Under the pieces are notes generated by a model. The model made no database searches, was not told the DNA's origin, and saw only the letters and a list, made by a program, of their open reading frames with translations. A stretch of DNA of 64,000 bases, taken from Rhinopithecus roxellana (Eukaryota > Chordata > Mammalia > Primates > Cercopithecidae). Below are positions 24,755 to 37,500 of this stretch, piece by piece (the first letter of the stretch is position 1; each line of letters begins with the position of its first letter). The position numbers and the translations under genes are program-made. The DNA lies in assembly GCF_007565055.1 (NCBI RefSeq), contig NC_044554.1, positions 55,895,676 through 55,959,675 on the forward strand, written 5' to 3'.

Positions 24755-25108
24755 TGTATTAGTCTGTTCTCACGCCGCTAATAAAGACATACCCAAGACT
24801 ATGTAATTCATAAAGGAAAGATGTTTAATGGACTCACACCACATGGCTGGGGAGTCCTCACAATCATGGCAGAAGGCAAAGGAGAAGGAAAGGCACACCT
24901 TACAAGGTGGAAGGCAAGAGAGCATGTGCAGGGGAACTCCCTTTTATGAAACCATCAGATCTCGTGAGACTTATTCACTATCAGTAGAAGAGCACGGGAA
25001 AACCCATCCCCATGATTCAATTACCTCCCACCAAGTCCCTCCCACAATACATGGAGATTATTATAATAAAGGTGATATTTGGGTGGGGACACAGAGCCAA
25101 ACCAATCA
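24755..25108 (-). mobile_element. MaLR LTR (THE1/MST type)
   Basis: The + strand starts TGTATTAGTCTGTTCTCACG and ends GAGCCAAACCAATCA with CATCAGATCTCGTGAGAC and GGTGGGGACACAG inside, the reverse complement of a THE1/MST LTR of normal length. No internal region adjoins, so it is solo. Confidence 0.93.
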
Positions 25109-26032
25109 GCAGCCCATCAGAATCATACAGAAATGAAGTAAGTAGGGCAATTATTCAAAGAAAGGCACACCTGTAGAAATAGAAATGAAATATTAACAAT
25201 GAAGTATTAACATATTAAACATTTAAATTATTTTAAATATTCAATATTAAAATATTGAACAAAAAGAAATAGTGGGAAGTACACATTGACATGAGTCAAT
25301 GTCTGTCCTGTACAGAAATGTGAATGCAAAGAAAAGGATCTTATTAGGCAAGGAAGAGTTATTAGTATTTCTACTAAGACTGAAGTGAGTGACAGTGTTT
25401 ACACTTGAAGAATTTTAGTCTGTCACCTGGAAGTGGCTTATAATATAAATTTGAATAGTGAAGCACTTAAGATGGGAAGGCAATTTAGGAAGTTATTGGA
25501 ATTTTCCAACTGAGAAATAATGAAGGCCATTTGGATCTGTCATAGATTTTGCCTCTGGCCACCCAATTATTTTCTCACTTGATTATTGCTTTTTCTCTGC
25601 TTCCATCACTGTTGCCATACTATTTTCTTTGTGATCCAAGGAGATCTGACTTAATAACACATTTTTGCTGCATGCATTGTGGGCCTAATGTCATACAAAG
25701 TGGTTACTGCTCAGAGAGTAAAGCCGATTTCGAGAGCTGACAAGTTGTCATAAACTTCCTGGTGTCCTGCTTCCATATCCCTCCATGCCCATTAACATAA
25801 ATCAGGTCACCAAGACCAGAAGACTCAGTCACAATGTAAGCTTTGTGAACCATCCTATCCTCGGTTATTTAAAATGATCTGATTTAATGGAAAATTCAGC
25901 ATCAAGCCAGTCTTACTTCTGTCATGCTCACATTGTGCCCCAGGTATAAGAATTAGGGACATGTCTTATACCTGAGAGAGTTTCCAGCTTATTACCCTTT
26001 TCTACTGTCTTTAATTAACTTTCTTATATTCG
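25109..26032. other. Intergenic DNA, nothing recognised
   Basis: Unique-looking sequence including an AT-rich palindromic stretch near 25205-25262. Confidence 0.4.
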
Positions 26033-26044
26033 GCCCAGTATTCT

Positions 26045-26150
26045 GTTTTTTTTTTTTTTTTTTTTTTTGAGATGAAGTTTTGCTCTGTCGCTAAAGTGCA
26101 GAGGCATGATCTCGGCTCATTGCAACCTCCTACTCCCTGGTTCAAACTCA
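26045..26150 (-). mobile_element. 5'-truncated Alu with TSD
   Basis: Only the last 80-odd bases of an Alu plus a 23-nt tail are present (poly-T then GAGATGAAGTTTTGCTCTGTCG on the + strand), with a small internal deletion. The perfect 12-bp repeat GCCCAGTATTCT at 26033-26044 and 26151-26162 is the target-site duplication and shows it was truncated at insertion. Confidence 0.92.
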
Positions 26151-26162
26151 GCCCAGTATTCT

Positions 26163-27577
26163 AATCCTTAGAAGACTGGACTCTGTTTCTTCTTTTAATT
26201 GCCCTCCCCTCAAGTACCATCACCAACTCAGGGGCAGGTTTGTTCTGAATCCCTTACCAGCTCTGGACAGACTTGTGTGATGCAAATTGTATCTCCAGGT
26301 TTTAAGGTATATCTCTGCTGTATTTTTGTCTGATCTTAGAGTACCCGCTGCCATGTTCTCTGGGTTACGTTTTACTTCTTGTTGGACTTCCTTGATATCA
26401 GCCTCTGGGCAATTTCTGGCCACTCCTCCTATATCTTATAGGTGCTGGGTTCTGGGTTCTGTCTGCTCTGCTGATCTTTCCTCCTACAGTACTGTCTGAA
26501 ACTCTGTCTCCTCCTTCCTAACCTACCTTTCTTTTCCTCCCTTTTGGCAACTTTCATCCATTTGTGGAGCTCCCTACTTCCAAATATAAGCTGTTCTGAA
26601 TCTTCCCTAACATCTTGAAGTTATCTCCTTCATCTTCAGTTGTGTGCTGAGATAGGGAATTTACTTTAATGGAATGAAAATGGACAAAAGAGAGAGTAAA
26701 GAAAAAATAGAAAAAGGGGATGTAAAAAATTATTAATCTTGTCCACACATACAACAATAGGAACTATTTACCTAAGAATCCTAGAGATACATAATACTTA
26801 TTAATAGCTTGAGTTCAATGGAGACATTTGAAGAACTAATTTGATAGAGAGAGTGGTGGCAGTTGCTAAAACCAAAATGCTAGTTGTAACAACGAGTTCT
26901 GAGCAATTTTTGCTCCATGACCCACTTTGGCAGTCTGGAAAAACCTACGTGTTCCTTCACAGAATAGTGTTTTTAAATGCTAGAGATAAATTATATTGGA
27001 TTATAAATGATTTCAATGACATCGAAATAGAGTTGTCACCATATTAAGAAAACAAATTTTTGATAAGGAAATATTTTGCTTCACTATTAACATATTAAAC
27101 GACAGGGTCTAGAATTACTGAAAGTAGGGATACATATAGATGGTACTTTTATATATATTTGTGACAACTGTAACAAGATAATCTGCAACTTGTATGTGTG
27201 AAAAAAATCAAAAATACTGTCGTGGTTTATTATCCACATTTGCAATGGAAGAAAATGTTGAATTTCAGTTTAGTTAGAGATGAGTGAAAATAAGCATGTT
27301 TTTCCCCCCTTCTTAAGTCATGTGCCACAAATTCACTTCACAAATTAAGAGCTCTATTCTAATGAAGACCAGAGGCATAGGCAGGACTGGAGAACTGTAA
27401 TGCATCTATGTCAGTTGCACTCTGTAGTGGGCCTATTCACTGCTTTTTCAGACAGGGACCTGCCTTTTTTCCCCAAACACTAGCCTGTCTTCCATTCCAG
27501 TCCCCAAATATACCACTTTCTTTTCTCCACAGTGCCGTTGGTTCTTCTTTCCTCTTTGCACTAGACTGACCATAATG
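26163..27577. other. Intergenic DNA, nothing recognised
   Basis: No supported gene or named repeat. Overlapping opposite-strand open frames near 26220-26500 lack coding features. Confidence 0.4.
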
Positions 27578-27858
27578 TTTTTTTTTTTTTTTTTTTTTGA
27601 GATGGAGTTTCCCTCTTTTGCCTAGGTTGGAGTTCAACGGCACAATCGCAGCTCACTGCAACCTCCGCCTCCAGAGTTCAAGTGATTATCCTGCCTCAGC
27701 CTCCTGAGTAGCTGGGATTACAGGTGTGTGCTACTACACCTGGCTAAGTTTTGTACTTTTAGTAGAGACGGAGTTTTGCCATGTTGGCCAGGCTAGTCTT
27801 GAACTCCTGACCTCAAGTGATCCACTTGCCTCAGCCTCCCAAGTGCTGGGATTACAGG
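27578..27858 (-). mobile_element. Alu (AluS type), missing its 5' end
   Basis: Poly-T followed by GAGATGGAGTTTCCCTC and the full antisense Alu order up to GCTGGGATTACAGG. The last roughly 25 bases of the head, GTGAGCCACCGCGCCC and beyond, are absent. Confidence 0.95.
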
Positions 27859-28261
27859 TTGTTCCAATTATTTAGCCAGCTTCCTTTATACTCATTATTC
27901 TGTGTTATATATTGATTTAGTTGTCAACAATTTTGTGCTCTAAAAAGGCATGTTAAAATCTCTGTTCAGGCTAGATTTCATAATCCAAGCCCCATCTGAC
28001 AATTCTTACACTTTACCATCTAATTTCTTAACTCCCAGTTCTTAATTCTCAGTTGAACATTTATCATGCTCAACATTTTTAATATATAGAAAGTTAGTTA
28101 CAATTACATATTATGTACATTTGCAGATGTGACAACTTCTGGTGGGTGGACATTAATAATAATAGTAAATAATAATATTTAAAAATACTTTTCCTTTCCT
28201 ATAAACCGAATTCTATAATAAATTTCAAAAATGTAGAATTCTTTGAGAACAATAATAATAA

Positions 28262-28440
28262 TAACTTTATTGAGTGCCTACTAGGTTCAAAATTCTGTTA
28301 TAAGTACTTATTGTGGATTATCTCCTTAATTCGAATAACAGTTCTTGGAGATGAGGGCTAACAAAAGCTTCATTTTATAGTTAAGAAAACTAACCTGCAG
28401 AGAGGTTAAGTAATGTGTCCAAAGGCACTCACAAAGGAAG
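28262..28440 (+). repeat. MIR SINE
   Basis: TTTATTGAGTGCCTACTAGG, 'tcattttatagttaagaaaactaac' and GAGAGGTTAAGTAATGTGTC are MIR core text in order. A small AAT repeat lies just upstream (28250-28262). Confidence 0.85.
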
Positions 28441-29569
28441 AACAAAGGAATTGTATCAATAATAATGTCTTAGTTGCTTTTCCACCCACCATTATGTGAA
28501 ATAAAAATTATATAAACTCAAAGTTATATAAATATATACTATAGTAATTAGCCGTATTTAAATAAAGACCACTGGACTCCATTCTGCTATTCAAAAATAA
28601 ATTATTAGGTTGAATAACAGCTTTAAAACACAGAATAAGAAAATGAATCTTCCGATGCCCTTAAGTAGGTAATATGTACAAATATCAACCTTCAATTGTA
28701 TCTGTGCAGGAACTTCCACATTAATATGCCTTAATGCATACATTAATAGCAGCTACGAATTTTGCCGTATTATATTTTCTGTTGTACTTTTTGTTTGTAC
28801 TTTGTTATAAACATGTTTATGTTCTATTTTTTAAATATAAAGGAATTGTCTTCACTTCAATGATAAGGCAAAAATCATGCATTATTTTACAATACTATAA
28901 CAATGATTATTAGTTTTATTAGGTTAATTCAAGCATTGTAGACTAGGGAAACAAGATAAAGAAAAACTACCTACAAATTATAAATAAGAATTAGATTCTT
29001 AGTGGAAGTTCTACCCTTATTTCTTTCTCTTTTTTTTTATTCACTTATTTTTAATGGAGCTATCAAAATGAAAATATATTAGGAAAAAGCTAATAACTCC
29101 TCAATAGTTTCTTGCGGCAATGTTAACATTTTTATGCATAGCCTTCCAAAATATTCCCCATGTACACATATATTCTGTGGCCCTGAAGTATGCAGCCAAC
29201 TCAGATTGGACTGGGACATTGTGCAAGATCCAGCCAAGTCATCCCTGTTCACACTGATTCACATCTTAAATACGAATTTATCTTCTTTGCTACCCTCATT
29301 ATTCAAGGGCTTGTAGAGTTCCTGATTGATTAACAATGCTTATAATATTGCCTCAAAAAAGGGACACAATTCCAATACTCAGCCCAAAAAGACAGGCACC
29401 ACCATAGGTGAATCATCACCACAGGATTCAATGGTCCTAAAATATGTACCATTGTCTGAAGCTGCTCATCTAATAGAAGCTTGTAATCAATTTTTAAAAG
29501 CTTAGCTAAGGTGTACACTTATGGAATATACCTGTGGAGTTTTAGCACAGAATTCTAGGACATGTAAGG
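28441..29569. other. Intergenic AT-rich DNA, nothing recognised
   Basis: No gene or confident repeat could be supported. Confidence 0.4.
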
Positions 29570-29570
29570 T

Positions 29571-29750
29571 GCCAGGTTTAGCAAATAAAATACAGGATGC
29601 CCAGTTGAATTTCAATGTCAGATAAATAATGAATGGATGTTTTAGTATAAGTATGTCCTTATTGCATGGAACATATTTATACTAAAAAATTATTCATTGA
29701 TTACCTAAAATGTAAACTTAACTGTGCATCCTGCATTTTGCCTGGCAACC
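29571..29750. mobile_element. Palindromic MITE-like DNA transposon fossil
   Basis: Two arms of about 75 bases are imperfect inverted complements around a centre near 29660: left arm GCCAGG ... ACAGGATGCCCAGTTGAA ... TTTTAGTATAAGTATGTCC, right arm AACATATTTATACTAAAA ... ACTGTGCATCCTG ... CCTGGCAACC. The shape is that of a nonautonomous DNA transposon; I know this repeat as common in mammals but do not give a family name. As RNA it would fold into a long hairpin. Confidence 0.75.
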
Positions 29751-30479
29751 ATGGGATATAGTATATAAACTGAAACCATGGTCTTTATATGGTGCTGTGC
29801 CTCTGCAGTGGCTGAGAAAATGTACTGTTCAGATACTCTGCTAAGGGGAACATGATGTAATAATGGATAAGCAAGATTTCAATGACTTGCGCGAACTTTC
29901 TTGGGACAAAGTATTTAACATCCTAGCAAGAATCCTAGGAACCAAACTCACTGTTAGAGTGGCTCTTAGAACCCTGTAGAAAGCAAGGATTCTGTTCACA
30001 ATGAGTGAAGCAAAAATGTCAGAGTTTTCAAGACAGATAATAAAGAAAAATATTGAGAAGCTTAGAGAGGTACGAAAGTGAAATCAATATGATATGTGAG
30101 ACCAGACAAGCCATAGAGGATCATGTTACACTTTGGGCCCACGGGAGGTGCCAGTCACCTAGGCCATCATGAATACACTGGTAAGAGGAACTAGCTTCGC
30201 TGCAAAATTCAGTGACTGTTCATGCTTAAAAGCCAACAGCCAGGAGGATGAAGTTACCTAATGATGAGGAAAGCCCAAGGGGAAGCCAATTGGACTCTAC
30301 CTTCAGAGAATTTAGAAAATGGTTAATGGAACCTGGTGTGCTTAGCAGAAAAATTGTAAGGTAAGCCAGGTGATATCAGAGACACAGAATGTTTCCAACC
30401 AGGGAAAGTTATGAATAGAAGAGCTGGGGGCACTTGTCCCTCAGAATAGTTATGATTCCTAGTTTAGTTCCTAAATCTG
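29751..30479 (+). other. Possible ERV-L gag region, uncertain
   Basis: This precedes a recognisable ERV-L protease-polymerase relic in the same orientation, so it may be its gag region, but I could not match it to known gag features directly. Confidence 0.3.
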
Positions 30480-31572
30480 AGCTAATTTTTATATTTAGAA
30501 CCCAATGACTGAAAACATGTTCAGGCCACTTGACTCACTTGAAGGAAATACTTTGCAACACTGTGGCAAGAAAAGACCAGGATGATCCCTTTAGTTTTTC
30601 CTCCATTGGATCTATGGGCACTTAAAAGGGTAACCATCATCATGGCCCCTTGTTTGAGTTGGAGCTTACAGGAACAAGTAAAATCTGGTGCCCTGGAGAA
30701 AGTCTGGGTCACAGATGGGCCATTCCATCTACAGACCCACCCAGTGGTCATTTTCTGAGTCCCAAAGTAGAGAGTTAAAATCGATATCCTTAGCAGTGGC
30801 AGTAATCCCTACATAGAATTCTTGGGCTCAAGTAAACACTGTCATAGGAAATCTCTGAAACTGCCCTCCCACCACCATCAATACAGCTGATCAAAACCAG
30901 AGTTATATTCTCAAAAAGAATCATAAAGGTTATTGCCACCATTGTAAACCTGAAGGACGTGGTAGTGGTTCCTACCTCTTTTTACTTTGACAGTCTGCCC
31001 CACTCCCTGCTGCAAAATAAAATGACTTTGAACAATTATTGTAGAAGACTGCAAGAAAAGAAGTCCAAATTGAAGCTGCAGTGCCAGACCTAAAGTCATT
31101 GTGGAGTAGATGAACAAAGCTGCATGTACATTGCAGGCAGCCATTGATTTGAAAAAAGTGTTCTTTTTGATTCCAATTAGGAAACAAATTAGAAAGAATT
31201 TGGATTTGTGGAACACATACTATTCGTTTATAGTTTTGGTGCAGGACTATATAAATTCTCCCATTCTCTGTCATAGTCTGAAGGAGATTTGGACTCCCTG
31301 GACATCCCATAGAATATCAAGCCAATTTTTTATATCAGTGATACTGAGGAAACTAGGTAGGATGAACAGAAGGTGGCTAGCATGTGGGGAACCTGCTAAG
31401 ACACTTATATTCCAGAAAGTTGGAGATATACCCTACGAAAATTCAAGGAACTGAAACTTCAGTGAAGTTTTTAGGGACCCAATAGTAAGGGGCTTACCAG
31501 GATATCCATCATTCTAAAGTGAAACAAATTATTTCATCTTGCATCTCCTACCACATACACACACACACAAAA

Positions 31573-31617
<45 letters not shown>

Positions 31618-31920
31618 GGCCTCTTGGGTTACGGAAAATATGCATATTCCACCTAGCAGTTAGTTGGTCCATATATCTAAGCCTTATTCATTAGAAAAGG
31701 GCTTAGTAACAGGTCCAGGGTGTAATGCACATGGCCCTGAAGCTTGGGCATTATAATCTTGCGGATGCTATGGCAGTGCAAATGTATGTCTGTAGTGAGA
31801 AAAGATGCAGCAAGCACCTGTGGAAAACTCTAAGGAAAGAATTACAAGGCAGGCCCTTGAGATTCCAAAGCAAGGAAATTCTTGCAGATTTGTCGTATAA
31901 AACTTGCATCCTCATTGATA
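30480..31920 (+). pseudogene. ERV-L internal relic (protease to RNase H)
   Basis: Conceptual translation in shifting frames shows the order of a class III (ERV-L) polymerase: the protease-to-RT linker, the start of reverse transcriptase, the segment around the conserved 'AAIDL'-like and the later 'VKFLGxxW'-like positions, then RNase H-like text near 31800-31920. Frame changes and stops are frequent, and the catalytic tetrad region of RT is not readable, so it encodes nothing. The 101-, 112-, 114- and 128-codon frames on both strands here are fragments or shadows of this relic. No flanking LTRs were identified. Confidence 0.7.
31553..31615. repeat. (CA)n-(GA)n microsatellite
   Basis: About eight CA units pass into about twenty GA units. 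It interrupts the ERV-L relic. Confidence 0.95.
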
Positions 31921-32343
31921 AAGTATGGAAGTTTCCACTACTCCTTTATTTTGTCAATGGTTGGTGTTGTCAAACTTCTAAATTTTCTTATTATGAATAT
32001 AAACTTGACTTTAAAAATATTATTTTATACTATTCACATAGAAAAATAGAAAATAAAATTTTTATCCAAACATCTTTGTCTCTTGTAGATGGCAGTCTTT
32101 TATTAGATTGAGGAAAAGTAGCTAAGGTCCAAGATTCCTTCCACTAAAATAATAGTTGTTTTAATGAGGGAAATAACATTTTTATAATATGGAAGGAAAG
32201 AAGCTTCAGAAGTTTTTATAACCTTTACACTAATTGATACTTTACAATTGTTTCTTTTCCTATAGTGTATGATTATTCCTACCCTAGATTCCTTGAAATA
32301 TACAATATCCCAATTCTTGAGATTAGTTGCTAGGTAGTAAAAT
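31921..32343. other. Intergenic DNA, nothing recognised
   Basis: AT-rich sequence between the ERV-L relic and the purine tract. Confidence 0.4.
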
Positions 32344-32738
32344 GGAAAAAAAGAAAAGAAAAGGAGAAAAAGAAAAGAAAGAGGAAGGAAGGAAGGAAAG
32401 GAAGGAAGGAAGGAAGGAAAGAAGGAAGGAGAGAGGAAAGAAAAAAAGAAGACAAGAAAGAGAGAAAAGAAGGAAGGAAAGAAAGAAAAGAAAAAGAAAG
32501 AAGAAAGGAAAGAAAAAAAAGAAGGAAGGAAGGAGAGAGGAAAGAAAAAGAAAGAAAGAAAAGAGAGGAAAAAGGAAAGGAAGGAAGGAAAAGAAAGAAA
32601 AAGGAAGAGAAAAAAGAAAGAGAAGGAAAAGGAAAGAAAAAGAAGAGAAAAGAAGGACGGAAGGAAGAAAGAAAAAAGAAAGAAAAAGAAAGAAAGAAAG
32701 AAGAACGAAGAAAAGAAAGAAAAGAAAGAAAGAAAGAA

Positions 32739-32774
<36 letters not shown>

Positions 32775-32792
32775 AAAGAAAGAAAGAAAGAA

Positions 32793-32824
<32 letters not shown>

Positions 32825-32834
32825 AAAAGAAAAA
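32344..32834 (+). repeat. 491-nt polypurine tract, (GAAA)n/(GGAA)n
   Basis: Apart from single C residues at 32453, 32658 and 32706, every base on the + strand is A or G. The left part is GGAA/GAAA mixed and the right part (about 32709-32830) is nearly pure (GAAA)n. The 170-codon Lys/Arg/Glu frame and its 177-codon Ser/Phe opposite are translations of this simple repeat, not genes. Confidence 0.98.
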
Positions 32835-34246
32835 CTTAGGTAACTGAGTTGTTTGGCATTCAAGACATTCAGACCTATTGAGGATTACTAGACCCCTGGC
32901 CCCAAGTGTTTGGCTACGTCTATGAAATATGTAAGTCTAGAGGATGCTAGAACATCTGAAAAAAGTAAAAAGTATATTCACATATTAAATGAGATAATAC
33001 ATAAATGACCATATTCTTTACCTTTCCTTTTAATGCCTGTTTTTACATTGAACACCCATTATTTGTGGCTGAGATTCTTCCACCTTGTAGGAATCTCTCT
33101 TCTCTAAAGCAGAATCATAGACATTCCCCCAGGCTCTCATGGACCATGTTAGCTATGAGACTTTAATTAAGGAGCACACAGATTCAGTCTATGTGTGGGA
33201 TAAGGTTAGTTTAGTCTAAGGAAGTAGATAGTAGATAGTAATCTCTACATGAGACAGAAAATTAATTTCACATCAAAGTGATTATTCTTGCTTGCAATAT
33301 CATTATTCTTTTCATTACAAAATAACACTAGGTTGGGAAAATTGTTCATAACATGTATTTATCACTTTTTATACTCTACTGTCTACTGTATAGTGTTGGT
33401 AATATGTCTACGGTTCTCAAAAGGAAGTCATGTCATTCACAAGAGTCATAAAGAGGTTTTCTTTGACATCCACCTTAAACTCAGCTCCTTTCTTGGCTTT
33501 CACGAATTCTGCTTTATAATTCATAAATGTTTCTCTTTTCAGGCTTATTTTAAATTTAAATTTCTATTTCAATATCTGTTCAATTAGGTAAATTTGTTTA
33601 TTTCCTACTGTCAGTAGTTGGATTCTGAAGAGACATTATTTCCAAGAATTGGAAAGTATATTTTAAAAAGAAATAGATTACTTTCTGAAAGTTAATCTAC
33701 AAAGTCAGTGCTCAGTAAGTCACATGCAAATGCAACTGACAAGGAAGAATGGCTGTTAGATCAAGGAATTGAGTGGCATAAGATTGATGTCACAATGTTG
33801 TCCAACAGGGATGTTCCAATTCGAACCAGGAGCAAGGAGGGTGTGAGAGGGAGGTGAGAAAGATGGCTAGGACAGGGAAAGGGAATTGCAGTAATCCACA
33901 TTGCAGTGCAAGCATGAGGAAGCACAGGAGAGGAAGACCCTTAAGTCAAATACCTACCACATTCATATCCACTGACACGCCAGAACTGATTTCAAGGAGA
34001 ATATATCCATACCGCATATAGAAAGAAAATCAATACCGTGTCAAAGTTAGTATTACAGTCCAAGACAGTTATTTTCATAATTAATACATGGAGATCATTA
34101 TTTTCTTAAGTCAGCTCTACAACATGGTTAATGTGAGCCCACACTGCCATATGTGGTCAATATAAGTAGGCTGATATAATTCAATCTTTGAGCTAGCTGG
34201 GGTTAGTTCTTGAGCCATTGAATATGATCCAAAGTAATGCTGCCCA
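32835..34246. other. Intergenic DNA, nothing firmly recognised
   Basis: No supported gene. A stretch near 33850-33960 may be another ancient LINE-like fragment, but I do not insist on it. Confidence 0.35.
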
Positions 34247-34260
34247 TGAGATTGATTTCT
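34247..34260. repeat. Target-site duplication, left copy
   Basis: TGAGATTGATTTCT, identical to 40453-40466. It abuts the poly-T (L1 tail) at 34261. Confidence 0.97.
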
Positions 34261-34511
34261 TTTTCTTTCTTTTTCTTTTTTTTTTATTGTTATTATACTT
34301 TAAGTTCTAGGGTACATGTGCATAATGTGCAGGTTTGTTACATATATATACTTGTGCCATGTTGGTGTGCTGCACCCATCAACTCGTCAGCACCCATCAA
34401 CTCGTCATTTATATCAGGTATAACTCCCAATGCAATCCCCCCACTCCCCCCTCCCCATGATAGGCCCTGGTGTGTGATGTTCCCCTTCCCGAGTCCAAGT
34501 GGTCTCATTGT

Positions 34512-37500
34512 TCAGTTCCCACCTATGAGTGAGAACATGCAGTGTTTGATTTTCTGTTCTTGTGATAGTTTGCTAAGAATGATGGTTTCCAGCTGCATCC
34601 ATGTCCCTACAAAGGACACGAACTCATCCTTTTTTATGGCTGCATAGTATTCCATGGTGTATATGTGCCACATTTTCTTAATCCAGTCTGTCACTGATGG
34701 ACATTTGGGTTGATTCCAAGTCTCTGCTATTGTGAATAGTGCCACAATAAACATACGTGTGCATGTGTCTTTATAGCAGCATGATTTATAATCCTTTGCG
34801 TATATACCCAGTAATGGGATGGCTGGGTCAGATGGTACATCTAGTTCTAGATCCTTGAGGAATTGCCATACTGTTTTCCATAATGGTTGAACTAGTTTAC
34901 AATCCCACCAACAGTGTAAAAGTGTTCCTATTTCTCCACATCCTCTCCAGCACCTGTTGTTTCCTGACTTTTGAATGATTGCCATTCTAACTGGTGTGAG
35001 ATGGTATCTCATTGTGGTTTTGATTTGCATTTCTCTGATGGCCAGTGATGATGAGCATTTTTTCATGTGTCTGTTGGCTGTATGAATGTCTTCTTTTGAG
35101 AAATGTCTGTTCATATCCTTTGCCCACTTTTTGATGGGGTTGTTTGTTTTTTTCTTGTAAATTTGTTTGAGTTCTTTGTAGGTTCTGGATATTAGCCCTT
35201 TGTCAGATGAGTAGATTGCAAAAATTTTCTCCCATTCTGTAGGTTGCCTGTTCACTCTGATGGGAGTTTCTTTTGCTGTGCAGAAGCTCTTTAGTTTAAT
35301 TAGATCCCATTTGTCAGTTTTGGCTTTTGCTGCCGTTGCTTTTGGTGTTTTAGACATGAAGTCCTTGCCCATGCCTATGTCCTGAATGGTACTATCTAGG
35401 TTTTCTTCTAGGGTTTTTATGGTATTAGGTCTAACATTTAAGTCTCTAATCCATCTGGAATTAATTTTCCTATAAGGAGTAAGGAAAGGATCCAGTTTCA
35501 GCTTTCTACTTATGGCTAGCCAATTTTCCCAGCACCATTGATTAAATAGGGAATCCTTTCCCCATTTCTTGTTTCTCTCAGGTTTGTCAAAGATCACATG
35601 GCTGTAGATGTGTGGTATTATTTCTGAGGGCTCTGTTCTGTTCCATTGGTCTATATCTCTGTTTTGGTACCAGTACCATGCTGTTTTGGTTACTGTAGCC
35701 TTGTAGTATAGTTTGAAGTCAGGTAGCGTGATGCCTCCAGCTTTGTTCTTTTGACTTAGGATTGTCTTGGCAATGCGGGCTCTTTTTTGGTTCCATTTGA
35801 ACTTTAAAGCAGTTTTTTCCAATTCTGTGAAGAAACTCATTGGTAGCTTGATGGGCATGGCATTGAATCTATAAATAATCTTGGGCAGTATGGCCATTTT
35901 CACGATATTGATTCTTCCTATCCATGAGCATGGTATGTTCTTCCATTTGTTTGTGTCCTCTTTTATTTCACTGAGCAGTGGTTTGTAGTTCTCCTTGAAG
36001 AGGTCCTTTACATCCCTTGTAAGTTGGATTCCTAGGTATTTTATTCTCTTTGAAGCAATTGTGAATGGAAGTTCATTCATGATTTGGCTCTCTGTTTGTC
36101 TGTTACTGGTGTATAAGAATGCTTGTGATTTTTGCACATTAATTTTGTATCCTGAGACTTTGCTGAAGTTGCTTATCAGCTTAAGGAGATTTTGGGCTGA
36201 GACAATGGGGTTTTCTAAATATACAATCATGTCATCTGCAAACAGGTCCAATTTGACTTCTTCTTTTCCTAACTGAATACCCCTTATTTCTTTCTCTTGC
36301 CTGATTGCCCTAGCCAGAACTTCCAACACTATGTTGAATAGGAGTGGTGAGAGAGGGCATCCGTGTCTTGTGCCAGTTCTCAAAGGGAATTTTTCCAGTT
36401 TTTGCCCATTCAGTATGATATTGGCTGTGGGTTTGTCATAAATAGCTCTTATTATTTTGAGGTATGATCCATCAATACCGAATTTATTGAGCGTTTTTAG
36501 CATGAAGGGCTGTTGAATTTTGTCAAAGGCCTTTTCTGCATCTATTGAGATAATCATGTGGTTCTTGTCTTTGGTTCTGTTTATATGCTGGATTACGTTT
36601 ATTGATTTGCGAATGTTGAACCAGCCTTGCATCACAGGGATGAAGCCCACTTGATCATGGTGGATAAGCTTTTTGATGTGCTGCTGAATCCGGTTTGCCA
36701 GTATTTTATTGAGGATTTTTGCATCGATGTTCATCAGGGATATTGGTCTAAAATTCTCTTTTTTTGTTCTGTCTCTGCTAGGCTTTGGTATCAGGATGAT
36801 GTTGGCCTCATAAAATGAGTTAGGGAAGATTCCCTCTTTTCCTATTGATTGGATTAGTTTCAGAAGGAATGGTAGCAGCTCCTCCTTGTACCTCTGGTAG
36901 AATTCAGCTGTGAATCCATCTGGTCCTGGACTTTTTTTGGTTGGTAGGCTGTTAATTATTGCCTCAATTTCAGAGCCTGCTATTGGTCCATTCAGGGATT
37001 CAACTTTTTCCTGGTTTAGTCTTGGAAGAGTGTAAGTGTCCAGGAAATTATCCATTTCTTCTAGATTTTCTACTTTATTTGGGTAGAGGTGTTTATAGTA
37101 TTCTCTGATGGTAGTTTGTATTTCTGTGGGGTCGGTGGTGATATCCCCTTTATCATTTTTTATTGTGTCTATTTGATTCTTCTCTCTTTTCTTCTTTATT
37201 AGCCTTGCTAGCGGTCTGTCAATTTTGTTGATCTTTTCAAAAAACCAACTCCTGGATTCATTGATTTTTTGGAGGGTTTTTTGTGTCTCTATCTCCTTCA
37301 GTTCTGCTCTGATCTTAGTTATTTCTTGCCTTCTGCTAGCTTTTGAATGTGTTTGCTCTTGCTTCTCTAGTTCTTTTAATTGTGATGTTAGAGTGTCAAT
37401 TTTAGATCTTTCCAGCTTTCTCTTGTGGGCATTTAGTGCTATAAATTTCCCTCTACACAGTGCTTTAAATGTGTCCCAGAGATTCTGGTATGTTGTATCT

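Noticed and set aside
21128..25153. Shared 16-mer GTAAGTAGGGCAATTA near 21128 and 25138
   Set aside because: A single 16-base match in 64 kb of AT-rich DNA is expected by chance; flanks are unrelated.
31110..32111. 114- and 128-codon plus-strand frames
   Set aside because: Broken pieces of the ERV-L polymerase relic or chance frames beside it.
32327..32863. 170- and 177-codon open frames on opposite strands
   Set aside because: They are translations of a polypurine simple repeat (Lys/Arg/Glu on one strand, Ser/Phe/Leu on the other).
34237..34647. Plus-strand open frame of 136 codons over the L1 3' end
   Set aside because: Shadow of the minus-strand L1; the same shadow recurs at 51391-51843 over the second copy.
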